From the NCBI RefSeq assembly GCF_026191635.1, contig NZ_JAKRRW010000002.1:186001-250000 (forward strand): a stretch of DNA of 64,000 nt, written 5' to 3'. This DNA comes from Photobacterium obscurum (GTDB taxonomy: Bacteria > Pseudomonadota > Gammaproteobacteria > Enterobacterales > Vibrionaceae). Shown one piece after another: positions 25,125-34,520 of this stretch. The position numbers and the translations under genes were made by a program. The first letter of the stretch is position 1; every line of letters begins with the position of its first letter. The notes under the pieces are model-generated. The model did no database searches, was not told where the DNA came from, and saw only the letters and a list, made by a program, of their open reading frames with translations.

Positions 25125-26867
25125 TTAGTTTTTTTGGTACTGGTCGATATCAAACAGCTTGTCGCGAATAGCCCAGAATCGACCGCTCTTTCGAGCAATG
25201 ATGATCTCTGGTGGCCGAAGCCGATGTTCATTGTTAGCCACTTTGGTCGGCGCAGTATCTGTAAACGGCCGATGGCGATCTACCAAATGCGGGTTGATAA
25301 ACTTCTTCAGAAAATTATCCTTTTGCGTTTTAGTCGCAAGTGGCCATACTTCGCTGATCTCGGCATCTTCGTCACTGGAATAAATGACTTTGAGTTGCGG
25401 TTTACCGAATTTGTTTTTTCCCGGCTCTAGACGCAGATCAGTACACTTCATGATCATGGCATCTTTTAGCTTGAGTGCATCGCGAAGCTTTTTGTCGGGG
25501 TCAACCATCACGGCATCACATAAATGGCAGCGCCGGGCGGCGATGTCGTTGTCTGCGCCGCATTCCTCACAATATTTGGCACGGAATCGATAGCCGCACT
25601 CTTCACGTTCACCGTCATCGTCCTCAAAATAGCCCTGGCAGCGCCGTCCGTAGTGTTCTATCAGAAAGCCCGCTGGATCGAGCTTGCCCCAAAAGCTGTT
25701 CTTAAAGCCGCAGGCGGGGCAGGGTACCATGATCACTTCGCTATCGCTGTCGGGCTTGGGTTCGCCGACTTCTGGTTGGTAGAGATCGTAACAGTTACCA
25801 GCATACTCCAGGATCAAACAATCTTTCTTGCCCTCGAACAGGCGTAAGCCGCGGCCAACGATTTGCTGGTAAAGGCTGATAGATTCTGTTGGCCGTAGAA
25901 TCGCGATGAGATCAACATGAGGGGCGTCGAATCCGGTGGTGAGTACCGAGACATTGACCAGATATTTAATTTCCTGCCGTTTGAAAGCCTCGATAATACG
26001 ATCCCGCTCGTCAAGAGGGGTATCACCAACCACCATGGCGGCGTTCTCGTTAGCCAGATATCCCATGATTTCCTGGGCATGGTTTACGGTTGAAGCGAAA
26101 ATCATTACCCCGCGGCGATCTTTGGCGTAGTCGACAACCTGCTCGATGATCATTGGTGTTGCCCGGGATGATTTTTCAAGCACACTATCCAAGTCAGCCT
26201 CGCGGTAATTGCCGCTGGCCGAAGGTGTCAGGGTGGAAAAATCATAGCCTATGACTGCCATGTCCATGATTTTCGGTTCAGTCAGAAAGTTTTCATCCAG
26301 CAGATAGCGTATCGGTAATTCAAATATACAGTCACGAAAGAATCGGTCTTGCTCGGTACGTACCTGACCGCGGGTATGATATTTGTAGATCCATCCCATC
26401 CCAAGTCGATAAGGGGTAGCGGTCAGGCCCAGGATCTTGATACCCGGGTTGATTGTCTGCAGGTGACTGATGACCCGGCGATAAGCGCTGTTTTCATCAT
26501 CAGGCACCCGGTGGCATTCATCAATAACCAGTAACGAGAATTCATTGGCAAACTGGTCAAGGCTGTTAACCATCGATTGTACTGAGGCGAAAACAACCTG
26601 CCGGTCAGTTTCTTTTCGTCCCAGCCCTGCAGAAAAAATCGAGGCTTTAAGGCCATAGCTTTCGTATTTGCTGTGATTTTGCTCGACTAACTCTTTTACA
26701 TGCGTAAGCACCAGTACCCGGCCTCGGGCGATACGCGCTAACTCCGCAACAACCAAACTTTTCCCAGCACCAGTTGGCAGAGTAAGAACGGCGGGTGTAC
26801 TGTGCTTGCGAAAGTAATGAATGGTCGCTTTGACACTGTCTTGCTGGTAGGGACGAAGGGTATACAT
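25125..26867 (-). CDS. radD: RadD (YejH) superfamily 2 helicase-like ATPase
   Basis: A 580-residue DNA-repair ATPase, near the length of E. coli RadD (586). Helicase motifs: PTGAGKS at residues 31-37, DECH at 116-119, LTATPYRLG, TTGFDAPH and QQIVGRGLR. A C-terminal part carries zinc-finger-like cysteines (CPACGF, then CEECGADNDIAARRCHLC). In E. coli RadD acts after double-strand breaks and with SSB and RecA in recombination. The match to E. coli is strong across the whole protein. It stands between the haem receptor and an acetyltransferase gene. Confidence 0.93.
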   Translation of the reverse strand: MYTLRPYQQDSVKATIHYFRKHSTPAVLTLPTGAGKSLVVAELARIARGRVLVLTHVKELVEQNHSKYESYGLKASIFSAGLGRKETDRQVVFASVQSMVNSLDQFANEFSLLVIDECHRVPDDENSAYRRVISHLQTINPGIKILGLTATPYRLGMGWIYKYHTRGQVRTEQDRFFRDCIFELPIRYLLDENFLTEPKIMDMAVIGYDFSTLTPSASGNYREADLDSVLEKSSRATPMIIEQVVDYAKDRRGVMIFASTVNHAQEIMGYLANENAAMVVGDTPLDERDRIIEAFKRQEIKYLVNVSVLTTGFDAPHVDLIAILRPTESISLYQQIVGRGLRLFEGKKDCLILEYAGNCYDLYQPEVGEPKPDSDSEVIMVPCPACGFKNSFWGKLDPAGFLIEHYGRRCQGYFEDDDGEREECGYRFRAKYCEECGADNDIAARRCHLCDAVMVDPDKKLRDALKLKDAMIMKCTDLRLEPGKNKFGKPQLKVIYSSDEDAEISEVWPLATKTQKDNFLKKFINPHLVDRHRPFTDTAPTKVANNEHRLRPPEIIIARKSGRFWAIRDKLFDIDQYQKN

Positions 26868-27037
26868 AGAATACTAACTATTGGACATCAATGATGGCAG
26901 GATTGAAATCAGATTGAGAGTGTAACCGAAAGCGGAGGTTATTGGCGATAGCGGAAAGACAGTTGAGCAAGGTTAGCGGCCCACCTATGAGTGAGCCTAC
27001 TATGTGTCTATATCATTTATATAATCGACGGTACTCC

Positions 27038-27058
27038 AATTGTTACGGGGTAACAATT
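27038..27058. repeat. 21-base palindrome overlapping the acetyltransferase stop codon
   Basis: AATTGTTAC and GTAACAATT are exact inverted arms around GGG. The last two bases fall in the stop codon of the minus-strand acetyltransferase gene. The design equals the palindrome at 9373-9393. There is no T-tract, so a simple terminator is unlikely. Confidence 0.5.
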
Positions 27059-27551
27059 AGGATGCAATGTGAAGCGGCACTTCTTCTTGCTCGATGACTT
27101 TCGTCATCATGCAAAACTGACGGCGAGGGACGAAACCGTGCTTTTCATAGAAACTTCTGGCACCGGCATTTCCGATATTGACCTCAAGTGATAAGGCCTT
27201 AACTCCAGCTTTAGTAACATGGTGCTCTATTTGAGGGATAAGCTCGGTGCCAATTCCTTGCTGTCGCCATTCAGGCTTGAGGTAGAATTGGTCGATTAGA
27301 CCGATACGACCGCCATATTCAAGGCTGAAGCTATAACTGATAACGATATGGCCGGCGATTATTTTTTCGCCTTCTTGCTCGACTTCTATAAACCAAGCCT
27401 GGCCTAGATCGGGGTTGCTCAGCAGTTGATGGACGGCGTGAGTCGTCTGTTCCATTTTTTGAGGGAGAACTTCGTATTCAAATAGCTCCTCAACGAGTTT
27501 AAGTAGCATGTCAGTTGATGACAGACTTGGCGCAACAAGTGAGATGTTCAT
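27057..27551 (-). CDS. GNAT-family N-acetyltransferase
   Basis: A 164-residue acetyl-CoA-dependent transferase. The core GNAT signature is FYLKPEWRQQGIGTELI (motif A, acetyl-CoA pyrophosphate loop), followed by ALSLEVNIGNAGARSFYEKHG (motif B). An N-terminal acidic helical region probably binds the acceptor. The acceptor could be a polyamine, an amine drug or a protein N-terminus; the sequence does not decide. It is a single gene, and a perfect 21-base palindrome overlaps its stop. Confidence 0.85.
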   Translation of the reverse strand: MNISLVAPSLSSTDMLLKLVEELFEYEVLPQKMEQTTHAVHQLLSNPDLGQAWFIEVEQEGEKIIAGHIVISYSFSLEYGGRIGLIDQFYLKPEWRQQGIGTELIPQIEHHVTKAGVKALSLEVNIGNAGARSFYEKHGFVPRRQFCMMTKVIEQEEVPLHIAS

Positions 27552-27807
27552 AGTTCGACCTTTGTTGTTCGGCTTTTCATCAAATCCAATTTGAAATTGC
27601 TTGAGTATACATTTTTATACGTAACCAATGTGTAACATGTTCATAATTAAAGACCACAAAAATCCAGAAATGTTCGACTTTTTGAGCTTAGTTTGAGTTC
27701 GAGTAAAAAGCTGAAATGTTTGTCACAGTAATTGTATACCCAAGTGACCTAGGTACTCGCCAATAAAATTGGTATGATACGCGTTTTTGCACCATGCGGA
27801 GCCAGTA

Positions 27808-28503
27808 ATGAGGCTTGATAAATTCTTAGGTACCACTTTGGGTATTACCCGTAAAGAAGCCGGTAAGCTATTAAAAGACAAACAAATTGAAGTGAACGGC
27901 GAAATCGTGAAGAACGGTTCATTGAAAGTGACGGACGACTGCGATGTCGAATTTAATGGACGCTCTCTGCGCTTTAATGGGCCAAGGTACTTTATGCTGA
28001 ATAAGCCTGAAGGTTTTGTCTGCTCTCATGTTGATGACTACAACCCGACTGTGTTCGTTTTGCTCGACGAGGTCAGCCCTGAGAAGTTGCATGTTGCGGG
28101 GCGTTTAGATGGTGATACCACAGGTCTGGTGCTGCTAACTGATGACGGTCAGTGGTCACACCGTATTACTTCCCCCCGCCATGTCTGCGAAAAGGTTTAT
28201 TATGTTGAATTGGCAGATCCTCTGCCAGAAGAAACCATTCAGACTTTTGCCGAAGGGGTACAGCTTCGTGGTGAAAAAGATCTGACTCGCCCTGCCAAGC
28301 TTGAAATTCTTGGTGAACGTGAAGCTGTGATCACAATCTCTGAAGGTAAATATCATCAAGTGAAGCGTATGTTTGCGGCTGTCGGCAACAAAGTTGTAGG
28401 ACTACATCGCGAGCAAATTGGTAGTGTGGAACTCGATGAAGAACTGGAGCCGGGCGAGTATCGTCCGCTGACAGAAGAAGAGATTGCCTCTTTTTTGAAG
28501 TAA
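27808..28503 (+). CDS. rsuA: 16S rRNA pseudouridine-516 synthase
   Basis: A 231-residue enzyme that isomerises U516 of 16S rRNA. An N-terminal S4 RNA-binding domain ([20 protein letters not shown]) is followed by the catalytic domain with [10 protein letters not shown] (nucleophile Asp101), [14 protein letters not shown], and [14 protein letters not shown]. It is nearly colinear with E. coli RsuA (231 residues). GGAG six bases before the ATG at 27808 sets the start; an upstream TTG frame has no such site. It is followed by a terminator and then bcr, the same order as in E. coli. Confidence 0.95.
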   Translation: MRLDKFLGTTLGITRKEAGKLLKDKQIEVNGEIVKNGSLKVTDDCDVEFNGRSLRFNGPRYFMLNKPEGFVCSHVDDYNPTVFVLLDEVSPEKLHVAGRLDGDTTGLVLLTDDGQWSHRITSPRHVCEKVYYVELADPLPEETIQTFAEGVQLRGEKDLTRPAKLEILGEREAVITISEGKYHQVKRMFAAVGNKVVGLHREQIGSVELDEELEPGEYRPLTEEEIASFLK

Positions 28504-28523
28504 TAAAGCGTTAGCAGTAGAGA

Positions 28524-28548
28524 AGGGCGGGTAAACCGCCCTTTTTTT
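28524..28548 (+). terminator. rsuA terminator
   Basis: AGGGCGG / CCGCCCT with a GTAAA loop and a T7 tract, 20 bases after the rsuA stop. Confidence 0.92.
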
Positions 28549-28698
28549 GTTTTGGTATTATGGTTATGTCATTAGCAATAGGCTGGCTGAATGATAAAAA
28601 AATAGAAACTAATAATTTCCCACCAGGAAAGAGTAACGGCAATAAATTCGTCGTACAATAGTCGGCTTTCTGCTAGAACCTCCATTGATAGAGTATTT

Positions 28699-29889
28699 AT
28701 GACAACACAAGACAGCCAGAAACTGAGCTTGCTATTAATTCTTATATTGGGCGCGATTGCTGCGCTTACTCCTTTGGCGATAGACATGTATTTGCCTGCT
28801 ATGCCAAGTATTGCAAGAGATTTAGCTGTTTCTCCAAGTGCTGTTCAAACAACATTGACTGCTTATACCGCCGGTTTTGCTATTGGGCAGCTTTTGCATG
28901 GGCCCCTGGCAGATAGCTATGGCCGCAGGCCAATACTCATTATCGGTGTGGTGTTATTTGCCGTGGCTGCCTGTTTCAGTGCTGTTAGCAAGGGAATTGT
29001 AGAGCTGACCTGGATTCGAGCTGCACAAGGCTTTGCCGGTGCTTCCGCTGCTGTAATTATTCAGGCACTGGTCAGGGATATGTTCGAGCGCGAAGAATTC
29101 GCGCGTACTATGTCGTTTATTACCTTGGTGATGACCATAGCGCCTCTTGCTGCGCCTATGATTGGCGGTTACTTATCTATCTGGTTCGGTTGGCGTTCAA
29201 TTTTTTGGGTGCTGGCGCTGTTTGCTGTGATCGTGATTATGGCGGTCTTGTGGAAAATTCCAGAGACTTTGCCGCAGGAAAAACGGTTGCCGTTCCACCT
29301 TGGCTCCACGTTAAGAAACTACGCCAGAATGCTGACCACGCCAACTGCTGTTGGTTTTATTTTCTGTAGTGGCTTTTCCTTTGCCGGTATGTTTACTTTT
29401 TTGACAGTAGGCTCGTTTGTGTATATCGATCTTTACCATGTCAGTACCGAGCATTTTGGCCTGTTGTTCGGGCTTAATGTTGTCTGCTTGATCCTGATGA
29501 CGAGTATTAACGGTAGGCTCGTGAAGAAGATGGGCTCCCACTGGATGCTGCGATTCGGTCTGATTGTTCAACTAATCGCCGGTATTGGCTTGGTTTGTGG
29601 GCAGTTATTCCAGCTTGGGTTGTGGGGAGTGGTTATCCCTGTCATGCTCTTTGTTGGTACCATTTCGATCATTGGCAGTAATACGATGGCTTGCCTGTTG
29701 AGCAAATATCCGCATATGGCGGGAACCGCCTCATCATTGGCTGGCACGATGCGATTCGGAACGGGAACCGTCGTAGGTGGTATGGTAGCAATGATGCCTG
29801 ACGCAACGGTTTGGCCTATGGCGCTAACCATGGCGACATGTGCATTATTATCTGCTGGATTCTATTGGTTTATGTCCCGAGAGGCTTAA
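28699..29889 (+). CDS. bcr: Bcr/CflA-family drug exporter (MFS)
   Basis: A 396-residue twelve-helix inner-membrane proton antiporter. It has LTPLAIDMYLPAMPSIARDL in helix 1 (the Bcr/CflA signature), HGPLADSYGRRPI (motif A), RAAQGFAGASAAVI, and MTIAPLAAPMIGGYLS. E. coli Bcr exports bicyclomycin, sulfonamides and cysteine. The position directly after rsuA matches E. coli and supports calling it bcr. A DUF2913-like gene follows eight bases after the stop, so the two are probably co-transcribed. Confidence 0.88.
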   Translation: MTTQDSQKLSLLLILILGAIAALTPLAIDMYLPAMPSIARDLAVSPSAVQTTLTAYTAGFAIGQLLHGPLADSYGRRPILIIGVVLFAVAACFSAVSKGIVELTWIRAAQGFAGASAAVIIQALVRDMFEREEFARTMSFITLVMTIAPLAAPMIGGYLSIWFGWRSIFWVLALFAVIVIMAVLWKIPETLPQEKRLPFHLGSTLRNYARMLTTPTAVGFIFCSGFSFAGMFTFLTVGSFVYIDLYHVSTEHFGLLFGLNVVCLILMTSINGRLVKKMGSHWMLRFGLIVQLIAGIGLVCGQLFQLGLWGVVIPVMLFVGTISIIGSNTMACLLSKYPHMAGTASSLAGTMRFGTGTVVGGMVAMMPDATVWPMALTMATCALLSAGFYWFMSREA

Positions 29890-29897
29890 GGAACCAC

Positions 29898-30548
29898 ATG
29901 GCTTATTTTTATCAAGAAATCTATAAACTGGTCTCGGAAGGACTGCAGGAGCTGGCAGAGTCTCAGCAATCAGGCAAAACACCGCAAAACCCGGTGAGCG
30001 AAACCCATTTTTTGAGTGCTTGGGTAACGAAAGCGATTAAGCAGCAGCGTTATGAACACTGCATGGCAAAAACGTTGGCAGCATGGCAGCAACAAGCTCG
30101 GAGCATGGGGAAGAATGCCCAGCTTAAGCAGCAATTTGAGCACATTCATCAAACATTTTCAGGCATTCCTCGTGATGAAAATGTGGCCAAGCCAATTACC
30201 CAAGCGCAGATACAGTCTTTTTACCAGAAACTGGAGCAGGCTGACTGGCTTGTGACCACTGGCTATGAAGTGAGTCGCAAAGTGACGCACCATACTGATG
30301 GTCAGGCTTCATTGGTGGTGTGCTCGAAGCAATATCAAGACGCTATTTCTGAGCAGGGGGAACTGGTTAAGCCGATTTCACTGTATGTTCGCGGTGATGT
30401 AAAGCGCTTGATTGATACCGCTTACCAGCAGGGGCTACTGTTGTACAAAGTCACCGATTACAAATCGAAAGTGAAGTATCACGGTGAATATATTGTCTAC
30501 CCGCATAACGCTGGTTCACATATCCCAGAGTTGCCGACTATCGCATAA
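29898..30548 (+). CDS. DUF2913-like protein
   Basis: A 216-residue cytoplasmic protein. The N-terminal half is helical (YQEIYKLVSEGLQELAES, then FLSAWVTKAIKQQR). The C-terminal part contains SLYVRGD and VTDYKSKVKYHGEYIVYP, which I associate with the DUF2913 family found mainly in Vibrionaceae; this family call is from memory. No catalytic motif is evident. I start it at 29898 (MAYFYQEI), with AAGGA seven bases upstream; the open frame to 29811 overlaps bcr. It is in an operon with bcr by spacing, but a functional link is not shown. Confidence 0.7.
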   Translation: MAYFYQEIYKLVSEGLQELAESQQSGKTPQNPVSETHFLSAWVTKAIKQQRYEHCMAKTLAAWQQQARSMGKNAQLKQQFEHIHQTFSGIPRDENVAKPITQAQIQSFYQKLEQADWLVTTGYEVSRKVTHHTDGQASLVVCSKQYQDAISEQGELVKPISLYVRGDVKRLIDTAYQQGLLLYKVTDYKSKVKYHGEYIVYPHNAGSHIPELPTIA

Positions 30549-30565
30549 TGATAGCTGTGTTAAGG

Positions 30566-30591
30566 AGAACAAGTCGCTAGCGACTTGTTCT
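30566..30591. repeat. 26-base perfect palindrome, possible bidirectional terminator
   Basis: AGAACAAGTCGCT and AGCGACTTGTTCT form a perfect palindrome between the converging DUF2913-like and SDR genes. In RNA it would fold as a hairpin with a CTAG loop. The plus strand continues TCTGTCTGTTTTTT, so it may end transcription weakly. Confidence 0.55.
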
Positions 30592-30613
30592 TCTGTCTGT
30601 TTTTTACTGTCCG

Positions 30614-32074
30614 TTATAACGTAACGGATTTTCCTTCCTGCGCCTTGGCTTTGCAGCGTTTAACCAGTGCATGCGCCATTCCTCTGAAAATAAAAAGATG
30701 CGCCGGCATCATGGCGAACCAGTACAACAGCCCCGAGAACCCTGCAGGGTGCCACCATGCGCGAATATCCACTTCACGGTACTCTCCTTTGTCTTCAATC
30801 GAGAATTCCAATCGACCCAAGCCTGGCGCTTTCATACCAAACAACAGCGAGAGAAAGCGATTGGGTTTAATATTGATCACTTTCCACGAATCGACTCTGT
30901 CACCGAGTTGAAGCTCATCAGGATCGCGGCGGTAGCGGGTCAATGCCTCGCCACCGATACAATGATCCATCCACTCCCGGAGCCGCCATAAAAAGTTGGC
31001 GTAGAAGTAGCCTTCTTTGCCCCCGATAAGCTGTACTTGACGCCAAAGTTGTTCGCTCGTTGCATCTGTTTTGAGTGTATAACCGGCCTGTTTAGGGTAA
31101 TAGCCATAACCAACTTGCCAGCGGGCGAGGGCATCGGGATCAAAGCCCCAGATTTCATTGCGTACTACTTCGCTTTCATGGCCAAGGCATTCTTCCACTG
31201 CTTCGTCATAGCTAAGCAGGTATTGCGGGATCAGGGACTGGATTGCACTGCCGTCGGCGGGCAGGTCAAAGCGTAATCCACCCACTAAAGCTTGGGCAAT
31301 GTTAGTGGGAACAGAAGTGATAAATTTCAACCAGTATGCGGCGATCGATGGTGTAATAAGAGGGGTCGATAAAATGCGCACTGTTTTACCGACATACATT
31401 CCCAGTTTGCGCATTTGCGTTTCATAGCTAAGCATTTCCGGACCGGCAACATCCATAATTTGATGGCGGCTAGGCGTGAAGTGAAGTAATTCCAGTAAGT
31501 AGTGGAGCAGGTTACGAAGGGCAATAGGGGAGGTGCGGGACTTAACCCATTTGGGGGTAATAATGATGGGCAAGTGGTAGACAAAATCTCGCATTACCTC
31601 AAAGGCGGCTGACCCCGGCCCCACAATAATCCCGGCCCTAAGCTCGGTGATGGGGATACCGCTCTGGCGGAGTATTTCACCGGTCGCCTTTCTGGCTGAA
31701 AGGTGTTTTGAGTTGCCATGCTCGGCTTGTAATGCGCCCAGGTAGATGACCCGCTGGACTGAGCTACCTTTGAGAGCTTGACTAAAATTCCTGGCTGCTC
31801 CCAGCTCTATATCAATGAAGTCATGGCCATGATTCATGCCATGAACCAGAAAGAAAACCGCATCGACATCTTCCAATAATGAATCTAGATTTGAGTCGTT
31901 GTTCAGATCAAGCTCGACCAGCTCAATATTTGAAACAGCTTCCCAGCCCCGCTTGCGTAATAAACTGAGGCTGCGCCCCGTGGCTTTTACCTGGTACCCG
32001 CTGTTAGCCAGCTCCGGAACTAAGTGGCTTCCAACATAGCCGGAGGCTCCGACAACCAGAATTTTCTTTATCAT
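30614..32074 (-). CDS. SDR-type NAD(P)-binding protein with DUF2867 domain
   Basis: A 486-residue protein. Residues 1-230 form an extended/atypical SDR Rossmann domain: GASGYVGSHL at 9-18 for the dinucleotide, then DLNND and LVHGMNHG. The remainder is a DUF2867-like domain (DSWKVINIKPNRFLSLLFGM, then LGRLEFSIED and WWHPAGFSGLLYW). Two-domain proteins of this type are common in Vibrio and other marine bacteria and are annotated as oxidoreductases or epimerase-like, with unknown substrate. The usual Tyr-x-x-x-Lys catalytic pair is not clear, so cofactor binding without classical SDR chemistry is possible. AAGGAGC precedes the start. Confidence 0.75.
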   Translation of the reverse strand: MIKKILVVGASGYVGSHLVPELANSGYQVKATGRSLSLLRKRGWEAVSNIELVELDLNNDSNLDSLLEDVDAVFFLVHGMNHGHDFIDIELGAARNFSQALKGSSVQRVIYLGALQAEHGNSKHLSARKATGEILRQSGIPITELRAGIIVGPGSAAFEVMRDFVYHLPIIITPKWVKSRTSPIALRNLLHYLLELLHFTPSRHQIMDVAGPEMLSYETQMRKLGMYVGKTVRILSTPLITPSIAAYWLKFITSVPTNIAQALVGGLRFDLPADGSAIQSLIPQYLLSYDEAVEECLGHESEVVRNEIWGFDPDALARWQVGYGYYPKQAGYTLKTDATSEQLWRQVQLIGGKEGYFYANFLWRLREWMDHCIGGEALTRYRRDPDELQLGDRVDSWKVINIKPNRFLSLLFGMKAPGLGRLEFSIEDKGEYREVDIRAWWHPAGFSGLLYWFAMMPAHLFIFRGMAHALVKRCKAKAQEGKSVTL

Positions 32075-32213
32075 TGATTACATGCTCCTTGCTGTAATGC
32101 TAAATGTTTTATTGGCGGGTATAATTTCTGCTCTGAAAAATGTCGTTTATAAAAATGTAGCGGATAAATATCGAGCTGTCTGCTTATCATAGTCGTTGGT
32201 TCTAAGGACTCGC

Positions 32214-33584
32214 ATGTCTCATCCTGTTTTGTTGCACCTAAAAAGTGACTTCCTTCGTCGTCTGCTTCTGATTGCTCTTCCCATTGCTTTGCAGACGATG
32301 CTGTTCTCCAGCCGAAGTCTGGTTGATATTCTGATGTTAGGGCAGTTAGGAGAGCTTGATGTTGCTGCTATTGGTATTGCAGGGAGAGCGCTGTTTGTCG
32401 TCACGATAATGCTCTTTGGCGTTACTACTGGCGGGGCATTGTTAACGGCACAGTATTGGGGGGCAGGCAATCAGCAGGGAGTGAAGCAAGCTACGGCACT
32501 AACTGTGTTCATGACCACGATTACAGCCCTTGTTGCGGCTGGTATTTTTTTCTTCATCCCCGAAAAAGTGATCGGCTTGGCCACCCATTCTTCGGCTGTA
32601 ATAGAGCTAGGCGCACATTACCTTAAGATCACTTCGATGAGCTTGTTTGCAGTGGCTTGGGGAAGCAGTATGGCAGTCGGGCTGCGTGCCATGCACCAAC
32701 CTAGTATTAGTACGTTCTTTAGTGCGATTGGTATCGGGTTGAATATGTTTCTCAACTGGGTACTGATTTTCGGTAATTTTGGCATGCCGGCTATGGGGAT
32801 TGCGGGGGCGGCGTGGGCTACGGTGGTGAGTGGCTTAGTCGAAGTGGGCCTACTTTTTGGTTACTTGCATCTCCGTAATCACTTACTGGCTTTTGGGGGG
32901 GATGTGCTGTTAGCGGCGCTGGACCGACAAAAAATAAAACAGTTTCTTTCTTTGTCGTTACCCACCACGATGAATCATCTTGCTTGGTCGGCAGGTATTT
33001 TTGTTTATCATGCCATTATTGGCCAGGCTGGTGTTCAAGGATTGGCGGCATTGTCAGTAATGACGCCGATTGAGTCATTTTCTCTGGCCTTATTGATTGG
33101 AGTCTCTAATGCTTCGGCGGTGATGATTGGTAACCAGCTCGGTGCAAACAAGATGGAAGAGGCTTATTATCAGGCATGGGCGGTGTCCTTGTTTAATTTA
33201 ATGTGTGGCCTGCTGGTGGCCACGACCATGCTAATCATGAAAGATAATGTGCTGGATTTATTTTCAGCGCTTTCAGGCGATACCAGAGAGCTGACAGAGC
33301 GGTTCTTTGTCCTGTTTGCACTGGCGACTATCGTGAAAAGTATTCCGATGACCATGATTGTCGGCGTGTTAAGGGCTGGCGGTGATATTCGCTTTTGTTT
33401 CTATCAGGATCTCACAGCTCAATGGCTCATCGGTATTCCGATTACAGCTTTTTGTGCCTTTGTTTTAAAATTACCCTTAGAGTGGATCTATGCCATGCTA
33501 ATGCTTGAAGACCTAGTCAAATGTGTGGCTTCGACCGTTCGCCTTAAAACCCGAGCATGGATGAATAACTTAGTTTCGGAATAA
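32214..33584 (+). CDS. MATE-family efflux transporter
   Basis: A 456-residue twelve-helix inner-membrane exporter. The MATE pattern is clear: LPIALQTMLFSSRSLVDILM in helix 1, LGQLGELDVAAIGIAG, then TTGGALLTAQYWGAGN, and the second-half repeat ALLIGVSNASAVMIGNQLGA. MATE pumps use a sodium or proton gradient to expel cationic drugs or metabolites. The coupling ion cannot be told. TAAGGA five bases before the ATG at 32214 sets the start; the frame is open six codons further. It stands alone, divergent from the SDR gene. Confidence 0.87.
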   Translation: MSHPVLLHLKSDFLRRLLLIALPIALQTMLFSSRSLVDILMLGQLGELDVAAIGIAGRALFVVTIMLFGVTTGGALLTAQYWGAGNQQGVKQATALTVFMTTITALVAAGIFFFIPEKVIGLATHSSAVIELGAHYLKITSMSLFAVAWGSSMAVGLRAMHQPSISTFFSAIGIGLNMFLNWVLIFGNFGMPAMGIAGAAWATVVSGLVEVGLLFGYLHLRNHLLAFGGDVLLAALDRQKIKQFLSLSLPTTMNHLAWSAGIFVYHAIIGQAGVQGLAALSVMTPIESFSLALLIGVSNASAVMIGNQLGANKMEEAYYQAWAVSLFNLMCGLLVATTMLIMKDNVLDLFSALSGDTRELTERFFVLFALATIVKSIPMTMIVGVLRAGGDIRFCFYQDLTAQWLIGIPITAFCAFVLKLPLEWIYAMLMLEDLVKCVASTVRLKTRAWMNNLVSE

Positions 33585-33848
33585 TATTCAGAATTATGCG
33601 CCATTATTGAATGTTTTCTGTCTAAATTGTCGTATCAATAGGCTAGGTGAATTGATTTAGTGTGCTGCTAAGTATATTGATTTACATGATTATTGTGATT
33701 TTGATGTAGGCGCTTTGTTTAAATTGTGGGTGGTTTGTAACTTATTGCATTTTATTTCCAAATGAGACTTTTAAAGTACTTTCTCGAATTCGGGCTTTGC
33801 TGTAAATTCACTTTCGGAAAAAACACCTACAAAGATTTGGGGATTAGG

Positions 33849-34520
33849 ATGTTACGACTAGTGGAGCTTTGCAAAGGCTATCAGGATGGGGGAGAGTATC
33901 ATCCCGTCTTGCAAGGTGCAGAGCTGGAACTAAAGCAAGGCGAGCAGCTTGCCCTCATGGGCGAAAGTGGTTCGGGAAAAAGTACGTTGCTTAACTTGAT
34001 TGCAGGTCTCGATACCGTTGACTCTGGTGAGATTTGGTTGGGAAAAACTGCAATTCATGCTATTTCAGAACGTGAACGTACAGCCTTTCGTCGTAACAAT
34101 ATTGGTCTCGTTTTTCAGCAGTTCAATTTACTACCAACCTTGACAACGGCAGATAACATTCGCTTTTGTCGTCAGCTAAAAGGATTGGAAGAAAAACCTG
34201 AATTATGGCGCCAGATTATTTCTGCTCTAGACTTGATGCCTCTGCTAGGGCGTTATCCGGAAGAAATGTCAGGGGGGCAGCAACAGCGTGCAGCCATTGC
34301 TCGTGCCTTGTATATGGAACCGGCTATCTTGCTGGCGGATGAACCGACAGGAAGTCTGGACGAGCGGAATGCTGGGGCTGTCATTCGCTTACTGGTCAAC
34401 CTTACCCGTCAGCTTGATTGTACATTGTTGCTTGTGACTCACAGTAAAAAAGTGGCCGAGAATATGAGCGGCTGCATTCGACTCCAGGGGGGCCAGTTAC
34501 ATGTCAAGCCCCGTAGCTAA
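33849..34520 (+). CDS. ABC transporter ATPase (LolD/MacB/YbbA type)
   Basis: A 223-residue nucleotide-binding subunit. It has Walker A GESGSGKST, Q-loop VFQQFN, signature MSGGQQQR, Walker B ILLADEPTGSLD, and switch His in VTHS. The PTGSLDERN form is typical of the MacB/LolD/YbbA group that powers FtsX-like permeases. The start at 33849 follows GGGGATTAGG; the frame is open to 33762 without a ribosome site. Its last 20 bases overlap the permease gene, a tight translational coupling. It is the first gene of the three-gene operon. Confidence 0.92.
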   Translation: MLRLVELCKGYQDGGEYHPVLQGAELELKQGEQLALMGESGSGKSTLLNLIAGLDTVDSGEIWLGKTAIHAISERERTAFRRNNIGLVFQQFNLLPTLTTADNIRFCRQLKGLEEKPELWRQIISALDLMPLLGRYPEEMSGGQQQRAAIARALYMEPAILLADEPTGSLDERNAGAVIRLLVNLTRQLDCTLLLVTHSKKVAENMSGCIRLQGGQLHVKPRS

